This document shows positions 33,363 to 41,178 of a stretch of DNA of 43,100 nucleotides, in pieces. The stretch's first letter is position 1, and each line of letters starts with the position of its first letter. The notes under the pieces are model-generated. The model did no database searches. It was not told the origin of the DNA and saw only the letters and a program-made list of their open reading frames with translations. The position numbers and the translations under genes are program-made. Origin of the DNA: Clostridia bacterium (GTDB lineage Bacteria > Bacillota > Clostridia > Christensenellales > Borkfalkiaceae). The stretch spans positions 1 through 43,100 of the forward strand of contig CAAGAU010000043.1 in NCBI GenBank assembly GCA_900767885.1. The letters run 5' to 3'.

Positions 33363-33767
33363 TTAATTTATATGGTCTTTTGCTTTAAGCCTGTTGAGCG
33401 CGCGGGCGATTTTGAGTTCCGCGGATAAAACGTTGAACCTGCTCTCCTTGCGGGCAAGTTCGTCCTGCGCCTCTTTAAGCGAATTTTTTGCCCAAGCCTC
33501 GTTCACGTCCGAGGCTTTTTCGCACGATTCGACCAGCATAAGCACTTTTCCGTTTTCTATTTTAACCACGCCCGAAGAAACGAACGCCGAAATTTTTTCG
33601 CCGTTTACGGTAAGTTGAGCAAAACCCGGCACAACCGCTATCACCGCGCTTACATGCCCGGCGAGTATTCCGTACTGCCCGTCGGACGAAGGCACTATAA
33701 GCGACGAACATTCGCCATCGTAAAAAACTTTATCCGCGGCGAGCAGCCGCAAAGAAAAATTCCTCAT
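33363..33767 (-). CDS. atpC: ATP synthase epsilon subunit
   Basis: The 134-residue protein has the N-terminal beta-sandwich with SLIVPSSDGQYGILAGHVSAV and a C-terminal helical hairpin (about 85-130). Epsilon sits on the rotor stalk with gamma and can inhibit ATP hydrolysis. Its ATG overlaps the atpD stop by one base (TAATG). It is the last gene of the operon. Confidence 0.95.
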   Translation of the reverse strand: MRNFSLRLLAADKVFYDGECSSLIVPSSDGQYGILAGHVSAVIAVVPGFAQLTVNGEKISAFVSSGVVKIENGKVLMLVESCEKASDVNEAWAKNSLKEAQDELARKESRFNVLSAELKIARALNRLKAKDHIN

Positions 33768-35167
33768 TATATTTCACCGTTTTTTATTTTTTCGGCCTTT
33801 GCGTAAACGTCGGATATAGTCCCGACGTTGAAAAACGCGTTTTCGGGCAAATCGTCCGTTTCGCCGTTTACTATCCTTTCAAAACCCTCGACGGTATCTT
33901 CGAGTTTTACGTAAACGCCCTTTACCCCCGAAAATCTTTCGGCAACGTGCGTGGGCTGCGATAAAAACTTTTGTATTTTTCTCGCGCGGTATACCGCCAA
34001 TTTATCCTCTTCGGAAAGTTCTTCCATACCGAGTATGGCAATTACGTCCTGCAATTCCTTATACCTTTCGAGTATTTCTTTTACGCGCATAGCAACCGTA
34101 TAATGCCTTTCGCCTACGGTCTTTATCTCTAAACTTCTCGACGAAGATTCGAGCGGATCCACTGCGGGATATATGCCCTGTTCGGCAATTTTTCTCGACA
34201 AAACCGTGGTTGCGTCAAGATGGGTAAACGTTGTGGCGGGGGCGGGGTCGGTCAGATCGTCCGCCGGAACGTACACCGCCTGCACAGAGGTTATAGAACC
34301 GTTTTCGGTAGAGGTTATGCGCTCTTCGAGTTTGCCGGTTTCTTCCGCCAGAGTGGGCTGATAGCCGACTGCGGAAGGCATTCTTCCGAGCAAAGCCGAA
34401 ACTTCGCTGCCCGCCTGAACGTAACGAAACACGTTATCTATGAAAAACAGCACGTCTTTATGTTCCTTATCCCTGAAATGCTCCGCCATCGTAAGTCCCG
34501 AAAAAGCCACGCGCATTCTCACGCCGGGCGCTTCGTTCATCTGTCCGAAAACGAGCGCGGTTTTATCGAAAACTCCGCTCTCTTTCATTTCGCCGAAGAG
34601 TTCGTTGCCTTCTCTCGACCGCTCTCCCACGCCGGCAAAAACCGAATAGCCGCCGTGTACCATAGCCACGTTGTGGATAAGTTCCTGTATAAGCACGGTT
34701 TTACCCACGCCCGCGCCGCCGAACAAGCCTATTTTGCCGCCCTTTGCGTAAGGCGCGAGCAAGTCTATTACTTTTATGCCCGTTTCGAGTATTTCCGACG
34801 AGGACGATTGTTCGGTAAATTCGGGCGGTTTGCGATGTATGCTCGCGCGCTCGATGTTCTCGTTAAGCGGCGTGCCGCCGTCTGTCGTTTCGCCGAAAAC
34901 GTTAAACATTCTGCCGAGAACGGCTTTACCTACGGGGACGGTTATTCCGCGATCGTCCGCCTGCACGGTCTGCCCCGCGTATAACCCCTCGCTTTCGGAA
35001 AGCATTATCGCCTTTACCGTGTTTTGATTTACGTGAGCGGCAACTTCGGCATACCTCACCTTGCCGTCCGAATTTATTTTAAGCGCGGCGTTTAATTTAG
35101 GCAACTCGCCGTTTTCAAAAGTTGCCTCTATTACCGAGCCGTTTATTTTGGATATTTTTCCGTTCAT
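33767..35167 (-). CDS. atpD: ATP synthase beta subunit
   Basis: The 466-residue catalytic subunit shows Walker A GGAGVGKTVLIQE, the catalytic Glu in GVGERSREG, and the DELSEED-loop counterpart MEELSEEDKL. Beta binds and converts ADP and phosphate. It overlaps atpG by four bases (ATGA). Confidence 0.97.
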   Translation of the reverse strand: MNGKISKINGSVIEATFENGELPKLNAALKINSDGKVRYAEVAAHVNQNTVKAIMLSESEGLYAGQTVQADDRGITVPVGKAVLGRMFNVFGETTDGGTPLNENIERASIHRKPPEFTEQSSSSEILETGIKVIDLLAPYAKGGKIGLFGGAGVGKTVLIQELIHNVAMVHGGYSVFAGVGERSREGNELFGEMKESGVFDKTALVFGQMNEAPGVRMRVAFSGLTMAEHFRDKEHKDVLFFIDNVFRYVQAGSEVSALLGRMPSAVGYQPTLAEETGKLEERITSTENGSITSVQAVYVPADDLTDPAPATTFTHLDATTVLSRKIAEQGIYPAVDPLESSSRSLEIKTVGERHYTVAMRVKEILERYKELQDVIAILGMEELSEEDKLAVYRARKIQKFLSQPTHVAERFSGVKGVYVKLEDTVEGFERIVNGETDDLPENAFFNVGTISDVYAKAEKIKNGEI

Positions 35168-36042
35168 CTGAGTTTACTCCGTTGAAATTTCGCGCCCGAA
35201 GATATTTCGGTTATTTCGGTAGTTATTTCGCCCTGCCTTATGCGGTTGTAGTCGCGCGTTAAATCGGACAAAATACCGTCGGCGTTGTCGCTTGCCGATT
35301 TCATTGCTATAAGCCTTGCGTTTTGTTCCGCACAGTAACTGTCCACGAGCGAACTGTAAACATAGCCGCAGACGTAACTCGGCGCAAGGTTATCCAGGAC
35401 GGCCTCACGCGAAGGCACGAACTCGAACTCCTCTTTGCTTTTGTCCTTTTCCGCTATAAATTCGGCGGTGTGGAAGGGCAAAATCCTCGTGGACTTTATA
35501 ATTATTCCGCCGTCCGCCATATCCGTATAGAGTATGAATAGTTTGGAATAATCGCCGCATACAAAGCCTTCCAGCAAAATATCCGCTATTTTCCGCGCCA
35601 CTCCGAGCGTCGGGCGGAGCGCGCCGAATTTAAAGTTTTCGTCCACGGCGTACCCCTTTGACGAGAGATATTCCCTGCCGAGGCTACCCACGACGAAGAG
35701 TTTTGAATTTTCGTGTTTTTTAATTTCGGCCTCGGCGCGCTTTAACACGTTATGGTTATACGCGCCCGCCATACCTTTGTCGGCGGTTATCACGAGATAG
35801 CCGTAAGCCGCGTTTTTCATGTGGTCGTTTTCGGGGTAGAGGTACTTACTGTCTATATGTTCCACGGTTTTGAATATAGACTTTATCTCCTTACGGATAC
35901 CGTAAAAATACGGCGCGGTTTTTTCGAGTTCCTCTCTCGCCTTTTTAACTTTTGCCGACGATATGAGGTACAGCGCGCCCGTTATTTTACGCGTGTCGGA
36001 AACGCCCTTTATTCTGTTTTTAACCTCGGTTATTTCAGACAT
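35164..36042 (-). CDS. atpG: ATP synthase gamma subunit
   Basis: The 292-residue rotor shaft has the N-terminal helix EVKNRIKGVSDTRKITGALYLISSAK and a C-terminal helix with ASDNADGILSDLTRDYNRIRQGEITTEI, which run together through the alpha3beta3 ring. It overlaps the atpA end by 13 bases. The N-terminal sequence is slightly divergent (GALYLISSAK in place of AMEMVAASK-like residues). Confidence 0.94.
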   Translation of the reverse strand: MSEITEVKNRIKGVSDTRKITGALYLISSAKVKKAREELEKTAPYFYGIRKEIKSIFKTVEHIDSKYLYPENDHMKNAAYGYLVITADKGMAGAYNHNVLKRAEAEIKKHENSKLFVVGSLGREYLSSKGYAVDENFKFGALRPTLGVARKIADILLEGFVCGDYSKLFILYTDMADGGIIIKSTRILPFHTAEFIAEKDKSKEEFEFVPSREAVLDNLAPSYVCGYVYSSLVDSYCAEQNARLIAMKSASDNADGILSDLTRDYNRIRQGEITTEITEISSGAKFQRSKLR

Positions 36043-37766
36043 TTTTCTTTTATAAACCTTTCCGCACTGCTTTTTATAATCTCCGCGTCGTCGTCCGAAA
36101 GGATCTTTCCGCTTTCTATATCAGAAACGACGCCCGAATATTTTTCGGCAAAATAAGGCAAAAATTCGCTAAAAAATCCGCGAATCGTCCCGCTTTTTAA
36201 CCCTACGGTTATTTTTGCGAGCGAAACTACGAGAATTACTGCTTCCTGCCATTCGCTATACGGCTTTTCGAGCGGCTGAACGAGAATTTCGGTAAGAGCC
36301 TTACCGAACTCGAATTGATTTTTGACCGACTCGTCCAGATCGCCCGAGAACTGCGCGAAAGTTTTCATTTCGCGGTATTGAGCGAGTTCGAGCCTGAGCG
36401 AGCCGACCGCTTTTTTCATAGCCTTGGTCTGCGCGCTGCCGCCCAACCTCGAAACCGAAAGTCCCACGTTTACCGCGGGGCGTTGTCCCGATAAAAACAA
36501 CTCGCTTTCCAAAAACAACTGTCCGTCGGTAATGGAAATAACGTTGGTGGGTATATACGCCGACACGTCGCCGCCGAGCGTTTCGACTATGGGCAGCGCG
36601 GTTATGCTGCCGCCGCCCTTTTCTTTGCTCAATTTAGCCGCCCTTTCCAGAAGTCTCGAATGAAGATAGAATATATCCCCTGGGTACGCCTCGCGCCCCG
36701 GACTTCTGCCGAGCAACAAAGAGAGCGTTCTGTACGCCACGGCGTGTTTTGACAAATCGTCGTAAACGACGAGAACGTCCTTGCCTTCGTGCATAAAATA
36801 TTCCGATACGGCGCAAGCCGAAAACGGAGCGATATACTGCATAGGCGCGGACTCCGCCGCCGAAGAAAACACCACTACGGTATACTCGAGCGCACCGTTT
36901 TCTTCGAGCGTTTTTACAAGCCTTTTTACCGTGCTTGCCTTTTGCCCAACGGCGCAGTAAACGCAGATTACGTTTTTGCCCTTTTGGTTAAGAATAGCGT
37001 CTATCGCGAGGCCGGTTTTACCCGTCTGTCGGTCGCCCACGATAAGTTCACGCTGACCTTTGCCTATGGGGAACATAGCGTCCACGGTTAAAATACCCGT
37101 TTTAAGCGGTTCGTTTACGGGACTGCGGTCGATAATTGCGGGGGCGGGACTTTCCACGGGCATATATCTTTCTGTTGCGAACGAGCCTTTGCCGTCGATA
37201 GGCTCGCCGAGGGCGTTTATAACCCTGCCGATTATTTCGTCGGACACGCCGACGCCTGCGGTCTTGCCCGTTTTATAGACTTTTTCGCCCGCATAGGAAT
37301 TTTCGTCGTCGAACAGTATGCAACCTGCGCCGTCCTCGTTTAAATCGAGCGCAAGTCCTTTTTCGCCGCCGTCGAACGCAAGTATCTCGCCGTACTTAAC
37401 GCCGTGCAGACCCGTAACCGCGGCGACCCCGTCCGCAACCGATTCCACCGTGCCGACTTCGCGCGCCTTTACGCGTGGTTGCCATTTCTCGACGGCATCT
37501 TTCACGAGCGATATATAGTCGTCCGAGGACTTATCCGTGCTTTCCGCAACGAACTTCAATTCCCGTATAAACCCCTCGGGAGTGTTGTCGTAAACCTCGT
37601 TTAAAGCCTTTAAAATAAAGCCTTTTTTTACGGTTTCGTCTTTAACCCACTTAACTTCCGCAGGACGGTTATATTTGTTTTTTAAAAACGATTCGAGTTT
37701 TTCCTTTTGCTCGGCAGTAGGCTCGGTTAAAGATAAAAACTCGGCAATAATGCGATTATCGTTCAT
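36030..37766 (-). CDS. atpA: ATP synthase alpha subunit fused to a delta (OSCP) C-terminal-like domain
   Basis: From the ATG at 37766 (GGAG ten bases upstream) the product is 578 residues, about 75 longer than usual alpha. Residues from about 85 onward are a normal alpha: GTVESVADGVAAVTGL, Walker A GDRQTGKT and the arginine-finger segment SVSRLGGSAQ. The first ~75 residues are not alpha. They read like the delta/OSCP C-terminal domain: an AEQKEKLESFLKNKY helix, a strand pair with VKKGFILKALNEVYDN, and a final FIRELKF helix. No separate atpH exists between atpF and atpA, where it normally lies. The delta N-terminal bundle is absent. atpF overlaps by 11 bases. Confidence 0.9.
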   Translation of the reverse strand: MNDNRIIAEFLSLTEPTAEQKEKLESFLKNKYNRPAEVKWVKDETVKKGFILKALNEVYDNTPEGFIRELKFVAESTDKSSDDYISLVKDAVEKWQPRVKAREVGTVESVADGVAAVTGLHGVKYGEILAFDGGEKGLALDLNEDGAGCILFDDENSYAGEKVYKTGKTAGVGVSDEIIGRVINALGEPIDGKGSFATERYMPVESPAPAIIDRSPVNEPLKTGILTVDAMFPIGKGQRELIVGDRQTGKTGLAIDAILNQKGKNVICVYCAVGQKASTVKRLVKTLEENGALEYTVVVFSSAAESAPMQYIAPFSACAVSEYFMHEGKDVLVVYDDLSKHAVAYRTLSLLLGRSPGREAYPGDIFYLHSRLLERAAKLSKEKGGGSITALPIVETLGGDVSAYIPTNVISITDGQLFLESELFLSGQRPAVNVGLSVSRLGGSAQTKAMKKAVGSLRLELAQYREMKTFAQFSGDLDESVKNQFEFGKALTEILVQPLEKPYSEWQEAVILVVSLAKITVGLKSGTIRGFFSEFLPYFAEKYSGVVSDIESGKILSDDDAEIIKSSAERFIKEKCLK

Positions 37767-38250
37767 CTTTGGTATTCTCCGACAAGAACGCGTCAATTGA
37801 CAGGGACTTTTCGATTTTTTCCGTAGCCGCCGCGGCTATAACGTCCGCAAGTTCGTCCTTCGCCTTTTCCTCGGCGCGTTTTTTAATGTTTTCCGCCGCG
37901 TCGCCCGCCTTTTTGAGTATGACCGCAGACTCGTTCTCGGCGGATTTTATTATGCGTTCGCTCTCCGCGCGCGCCTCGGATATAGCCGCGCGTTTTTTAT
38001 CGGCTATTTCCTCGTCGGCTTGGTTTAAACGCTTTTCGTATTCGAGTTTGCTTTGCTCCGCCTCCGCCAAACGGGCGTTACTCCGCTCGTCCTGCTCGCG
38101 ATAATGCGCCTCGCGCTTTTCCATAAACTTTTTTACGGGTTTATACAGCAAAAAGTACAGTATTAAAAAAAGCAAAACGAAGTTGAGTAAATGCAACGCT
38201 ATTTGCTTAATATCTATATTCAGCGGAATTCCGCTTAAAAGATTGTACAT
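37756..38250 (-). CDS. atpF: ATP synthase b subunit
   Basis: The 164-residue peripheral-stalk protein has one N-terminal membrane helix (about 18-38, with LLNFVLLFLILYFLLYKP) followed by a long charged coiled coil to the end. It is of normal length with no delta fusion. AAGGTG precedes the start. Its C-terminus normally docks on delta, so its partner here would be the domain fused to alpha. Confidence 0.93.
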   Translation of the reverse strand: MYNLLSGIPLNIDIKQIALHLLNFVLLFLILYFLLYKPVKKFMEKREAHYREQDERSNARLAEAEQSKLEYEKRLNQADEEIADKKRAAISEARAESERIIKSAENESAVILKKAGDAAENIKKRAEEKAKDELADVIAAAATEKIEKSLSIDAFLSENTKDER

Positions 38251-38258
38251 ACTTCACC

Positions 38259-38675
38259 TTACAAAACGAATATCACGAGTATCGCAACTATAAGCGAGTA
38301 AATTATTGCCGTCTCGATAAAGACCAGCCCTAACATAAGTCCGGATTTTATCTGTCCTGCGGCTTCGGGCTGGCGGGCGATCGCCTCGTTGGACTTTCCT
38401 ATCGCAATACCCATTGCGAGCGCGCCGAGCGCGGCGGCAAGTCCTACCGCTATCGCCGCGGATAACGCCTTACTGCCTTTGGCGTTGTCCTGTTCGGACT
38501 GCTCGCCCTGTTCGGTCTGACCGGATTGTTCGGTCTGCTCGGTCAAAACGGTTATCTTCGGAATATTTCCTTCCTCGGCGCGAGCCGAAATACGAGTCGC
38601 GGGGACTATCGCAACGAGCGCGACGAGCGCAACGGCGAACAACAAAACCGAAACTTTCTTTACTGCTTTAAACAT
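38259..38675 (-). CDS. atpE: ATP synthase c subunit with signal-like leader and TEQ-rich linker
   Basis: The final ~70 residues are a normal c-subunit hairpin with GKSNEAIARQPEA in the loop and the ion-carrying Glu 121 in VFIETAIIYS. Before it lies an unusual leader: a hydrophobic N-terminus (residues 8-26) ending in ATRISARAEE, which looks like a signal peptide with cleavage near 33, then a linker with repeated TEQ/GEQ/SEQ triplets (45-62). Total length is 138 instead of 75-90. Met 88 stands where Na+-binding c subunits have Gln, which argues for proton coupling. AGAGG precedes the start; it overlaps atpB by eight bases. Confidence 0.9.
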   Translation of the reverse strand: MFKAVKKVSVLLFAVALVALVAIVPATRISARAEEGNIPKITVLTEQTEQSGQTEQGEQSEQDNAKGSKALSAAIAVGLAAALGALAMGIAIGKSNEAIARQPEAAGQIKSGLMLGLVFIETAIIYSLIVAILVIFVL

Positions 38676-39489
38676 TTTTTATTACCTCTTTATTCTTTAC
38701 TTTTTTTTCGGAAACTTCGCCGTAGAAAAGCGAAGTGAGCATTGTAAGAACGTACGCCTGGATAAGCGCGTGCAACAGCGTGAACAAAACGCCCACCACC
38801 ACGGGCAAAACGAAGGAAGTCGCCGCGTAATAATACACGAGTTCGGTTACGAGTGCGCCAGACAAGAGCGCGCCGAACAGACGGAAACTCATAGAAACGG
38901 GCAATGAGAAATCTTTTAAAGTCTTTCCCACGCCCTTTACGCCGTTGGAAATAAGTCCGCCGCCGAGTATTACGAGATACGATACGCACCCGAGCGTTAT
39001 CGCACCGTTTATATCCGCCAACGGCGCGGGCAGAGATACCGACCGCCCGAGCGCGGTTACCGCCTGAAATCCGAACAATTCGAAAATCGTGCCGACGAAA
39101 ATATACGCCGCGGCCGTGAAGATATATGCGCCCAAAAACTTATTCCTTTGCGGACTGCTGTCCTTTGCCATACCGTCGAAAGTTCCGACGGCGGTTTCGA
39201 GTACGCACTGAAACTTATTCGGTACGAGCGTAAATCGCGGAATAACGAAAAGTCGCACTATAAGACAGAAAACGAATATTATTCCCGTTACGGTGTACGC
39301 CGATATAAGCCCCGGGTTTACCTGCAACCCGAAAAAGTTTATCTTGTCCGTTTCGTGCAACACCTCGTTGCGCATCGCATCGTTTATACTCTCGCCACCC
39401 GAATCGGACGGGACGAGGAATATCACCGCGAGCAGCGCGACGATAAGCGTTAAACAAACGCTTAAAACTACTGCCTTTTGTTTTTTCAT
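38668..39489 (-). CDS. atpB: ATP synthase a subunit
   Basis: The 273-residue membrane protein has the essential Arg in SMSFRLFGALLSG and the ADINGAITLG and LHALIQAYVLTMLTSLFY helices that form the ion half-channels. RLFGA replaces the common RLFGN. Its start overlaps the stop of the YoaK-like gene by four bases (ATGA), so that gene and the ATP synthase operon are coupled. Confidence 0.94.
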   Translation of the reverse strand: MKKQKAVVLSVCLTLIVALLAVIFLVPSDSGGESINDAMRNEVLHETDKINFFGLQVNPGLISAYTVTGIIFVFCLIVRLFVIPRFTLVPNKFQCVLETAVGTFDGMAKDSSPQRNKFLGAYIFTAAAYIFVGTIFELFGFQAVTALGRSVSLPAPLADINGAITLGCVSYLVILGGGLISNGVKGVGKTLKDFSLPVSMSFRLFGALLSGALVTELVYYYAATSFVLPVVVGVLFTLLHALIQAYVLTMLTSLFYGEVSEKKVKNKEVIKNV

Positions 39490-40160
39490 TCTTTCACCTC
39501 ATCGGTTCTGCCGAAAAACGCGAGCGACGCTATAAAAGTAAGACCCGCCGAGAAAATTATCGCGTAGTTTTTAAACGCACTCTGCAATAAATAACCCGCG
39601 CCCGCGCCGACCGCGAAAATAAACACTACCAAAATATACAAACCGAACCGCTTTAACGCCGCTTTATCCTTCTGCGCGACTGCCGTTACGAGCGCGCCCG
39701 ACGCCTTAACGATATTGCCTATGCACATCGTGCTTGCAAAATCGTTGCCGTAGATTTGGTCGAAAGTAAGCACCTGCACCGCGCACGCAAACGAAGTCAG
39801 CGCGTTGGCGTACAAATTCATGCTCTGCGGCATAAACGCCACCGCAAGCAGTACGACCGACTCCGTTATAAGCGCGATCTGCTTCCAGAACACGACTTCG
39901 TTTTTTTTCAGAACGAAGAACAGCGTCTTTGCGATTATCACGCCCAACGCAAAAAACGTTACGGGTACAAGGTATTTTACCACGCCGCCCGCGTCGCCGT
40001 TTACTATATTCACGCTTAAAAACACGATGTTGCCCGTCTGTGCGTTGGCAAACACTCCGTCGCGGCAAAAATACGAGTAAGCGTCCTGCAATCCGCCCGA
40101 CAATATTATAAATATAAGCATCGGCAAAGACTGCGAAATTTCGTTTTTGGTTTTTTTCAT
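39486..40160 (-). CDS. YoaK/DUF1275 family membrane protein, first gene of the ATP synthase operon
   Basis: The 224-residue protein has about six membrane helices and the family hallmark GGLQDAYSYFCRDGVFANAQTGN followed by a mid-protein FDQIYGNDFASTMCIGN. DUF1275 proteins are of unknown function. The ATG at 40160 has GGAAG at a normal distance; a frame extends upstream through the promoter and is rejected. It occupies the place where many bacteria have atpI. Coupling to atpB by ATGA and the shared promoter suggest a role tied to energy state or membrane ion balance, which is inference. Confidence 0.82.
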   Translation of the reverse strand: MKKTKNEISQSLPMLIFIILSGGLQDAYSYFCRDGVFANAQTGNIVFLSVNIVNGDAGGVVKYLVPVTFFALGVIIAKTLFFVLKKNEVVFWKQIALITESVVLLAVAFMPQSMNLYANALTSFACAVQVLTFDQIYGNDFASTMCIGNIVKASGALVTAVAQKDKAALKRFGLYILVVFIFAVGAGAGYLLQSAFKNYAIIFSAGLTFIASLAFFGRTDEVKE

Positions 40161-40170
40161 AAGAACTTCC

Positions 40171-40199
40171 TTGACATATGCTGACGAATACATTATAAT
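40171..40199 (+). promoter_or_regulatory. Full-consensus promoter of the LysR gene
   Basis: TTGACA (40171-40176), exactly 17 bp, TATAAT (40194-40199). Its -10 box overlaps the -10 of the opposing promoter in the palindrome ATTATAAT (40192-40199). Confidence 0.82.
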
Positions 40200-40220
40200 C
40201 TTTTCGTAACTATCTGTAAA
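40192..40220 (-). promoter_or_regulatory. Promoter of the YoaK-ATP synthase operon
   Basis: On the minus strand TTTACA (40220-40215), 17-bp spacer, TATAAT (40197-40192), giving a leader of about 25 bases. RNA polymerase cannot occupy this site and the LysR promoter at the same time. Confidence 0.75.
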
Positions 40221-40269
40221 ATACATATTTGCAATAGTCGGTATATCATTTTTATATGGAAAAGAATAT

Positions 40270-41178
40270 ATGGACGTTAATTTCGAAAATTACAAAACCT
40301 TTTATTTCGTTGCAAAATTCGGCAACATAACCGCCGCCGCGGAGGCTCTCTATTCCGAACAGCCCAACGTAACGCGGACTATAAAAAATTTGGAAAAAGA
40401 ACTCGGTTGCACGCTGTTTACCCGCTCCAACAAGGGCGTTACGCTCACTCCCGAGGGCGAAAAACTCTATCGCAGAGTCGCCATAGCATACGAGCAGATT
40501 ACCGCCGCCGAAGAAGAACTTTCGCGCTATAGCGGTCTTGAAGAAGGCATAGTGAGAGTGGGCGTTTCGGAAACCGCCCTGCACGAGGTTTTGCTGCCCG
40601 CGCTGGTCAGATATCACGCTCTGCACCCCAAAATAAGGTTCAGCCTTATCAACCTTACCAACGCGCAGGCGATAGGCGCGGTGAAAAATCAGGCGGTGGA
40701 TTTTGCGCTTATAGCAACGCCGTTCGATGAGGATAAAACGCTTAAAACCATTACGATAAAAACCTTTCAGGATATAGTGGTCTGCGGCAAGCGATACAAA
40801 TATCTGACGAGCGAAAAAGTCGGTTTCGAGGAGATTTTAAAGCATTGCGTAATAAGTCTTAACAAAACCACGAAAACTTACGAGTATTATTTTAATCTTT
40901 TCCGCAAACGCGGACTTGTCTTTTCGCCCGATATAGAAGTTTCGACGTCAAACCAGATTCTGCCCATAGTAAAAAACGACCTGGGCATAGGTTTTATACC
41001 CGAGTCGTTCGCCGAAAAGGAAATCGCCGACGGTGAAGTATTCAGACTGGAAACCGAGGAAAATATTGCGCCGCGCGAAATCTGCCTTATAAAGCGCAAG
41101 GACTTTTCGCTTTCCGTCGCCGCCAGAGAATTGGAAACGGTGTTGAAAAACATAAACGATTTTTATCGCACCGACTAA
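40270..41178 (+). CDS. LysR-family transcriptional regulator
   Basis: The 302-residue protein has the N-terminal winged HTH (residues 5-65: NITAAAEALYSEQPNVTRTIKNLEKELG) and a periplasmic-binding-type effector domain (about 90-295). It is divergent from the YoaK-ATP synthase operon with interlocking promoters, the classic LysR arrangement, so that operon is its first candidate target. The effector is unknown. GGAAA gives a modest ribosome binding site. Its stop overlaps the convergent kinase stop by four bases. Confidence 0.9.
   Translation: MDVNFENYKTFYFVAKFGNITAAAEALYSEQPNVTRTIKNLEKELGCTLFTRSNKGVTLTPEGEKLYRRVAIAYEQITAAEEELSRYSGLEEGIVRVGVSETALHEVLLPALVRYHALHPKIRFSLINLTNAQAIGAVKNQAVDFALIATPFDEDKTLKTITIKTFQDIVVCGKRYKYLTSEKVGFEEILKHCVISLNKTTKTYEYYFNLFRKRGLVFSPDIEVSTSNQILPIVKNDLGIGFIPESFAEKEIADGEVFRLETEENIAPREICLIKRKDFSLSVAARELETVLKNINDFYRTD

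Noticed and set aside
37767..37796. Upstream start for atpA giving ten more residues
   Set aside because: The ATG at 37766 has a correctly spaced GGAG, whereas the upstream start has none and its extra residues (MTRSCRRIPK) fall within atpF and do not resemble either domain.
38259..38675. Sodium-driven ATP synthase
   Set aside because: The c subunit keeps Glu 121 and Thr 122, but Met 88 replaces the Gln needed for Na+ coordination in known Na+ rings, so proton coupling is more likely. It is not proven.
40161..40226. N-terminal extension of the YoaK-like protein
   Set aside because: The open frame continues upstream, but it runs through both promoters and lacks a ribosome binding site; the family start fits 40160.
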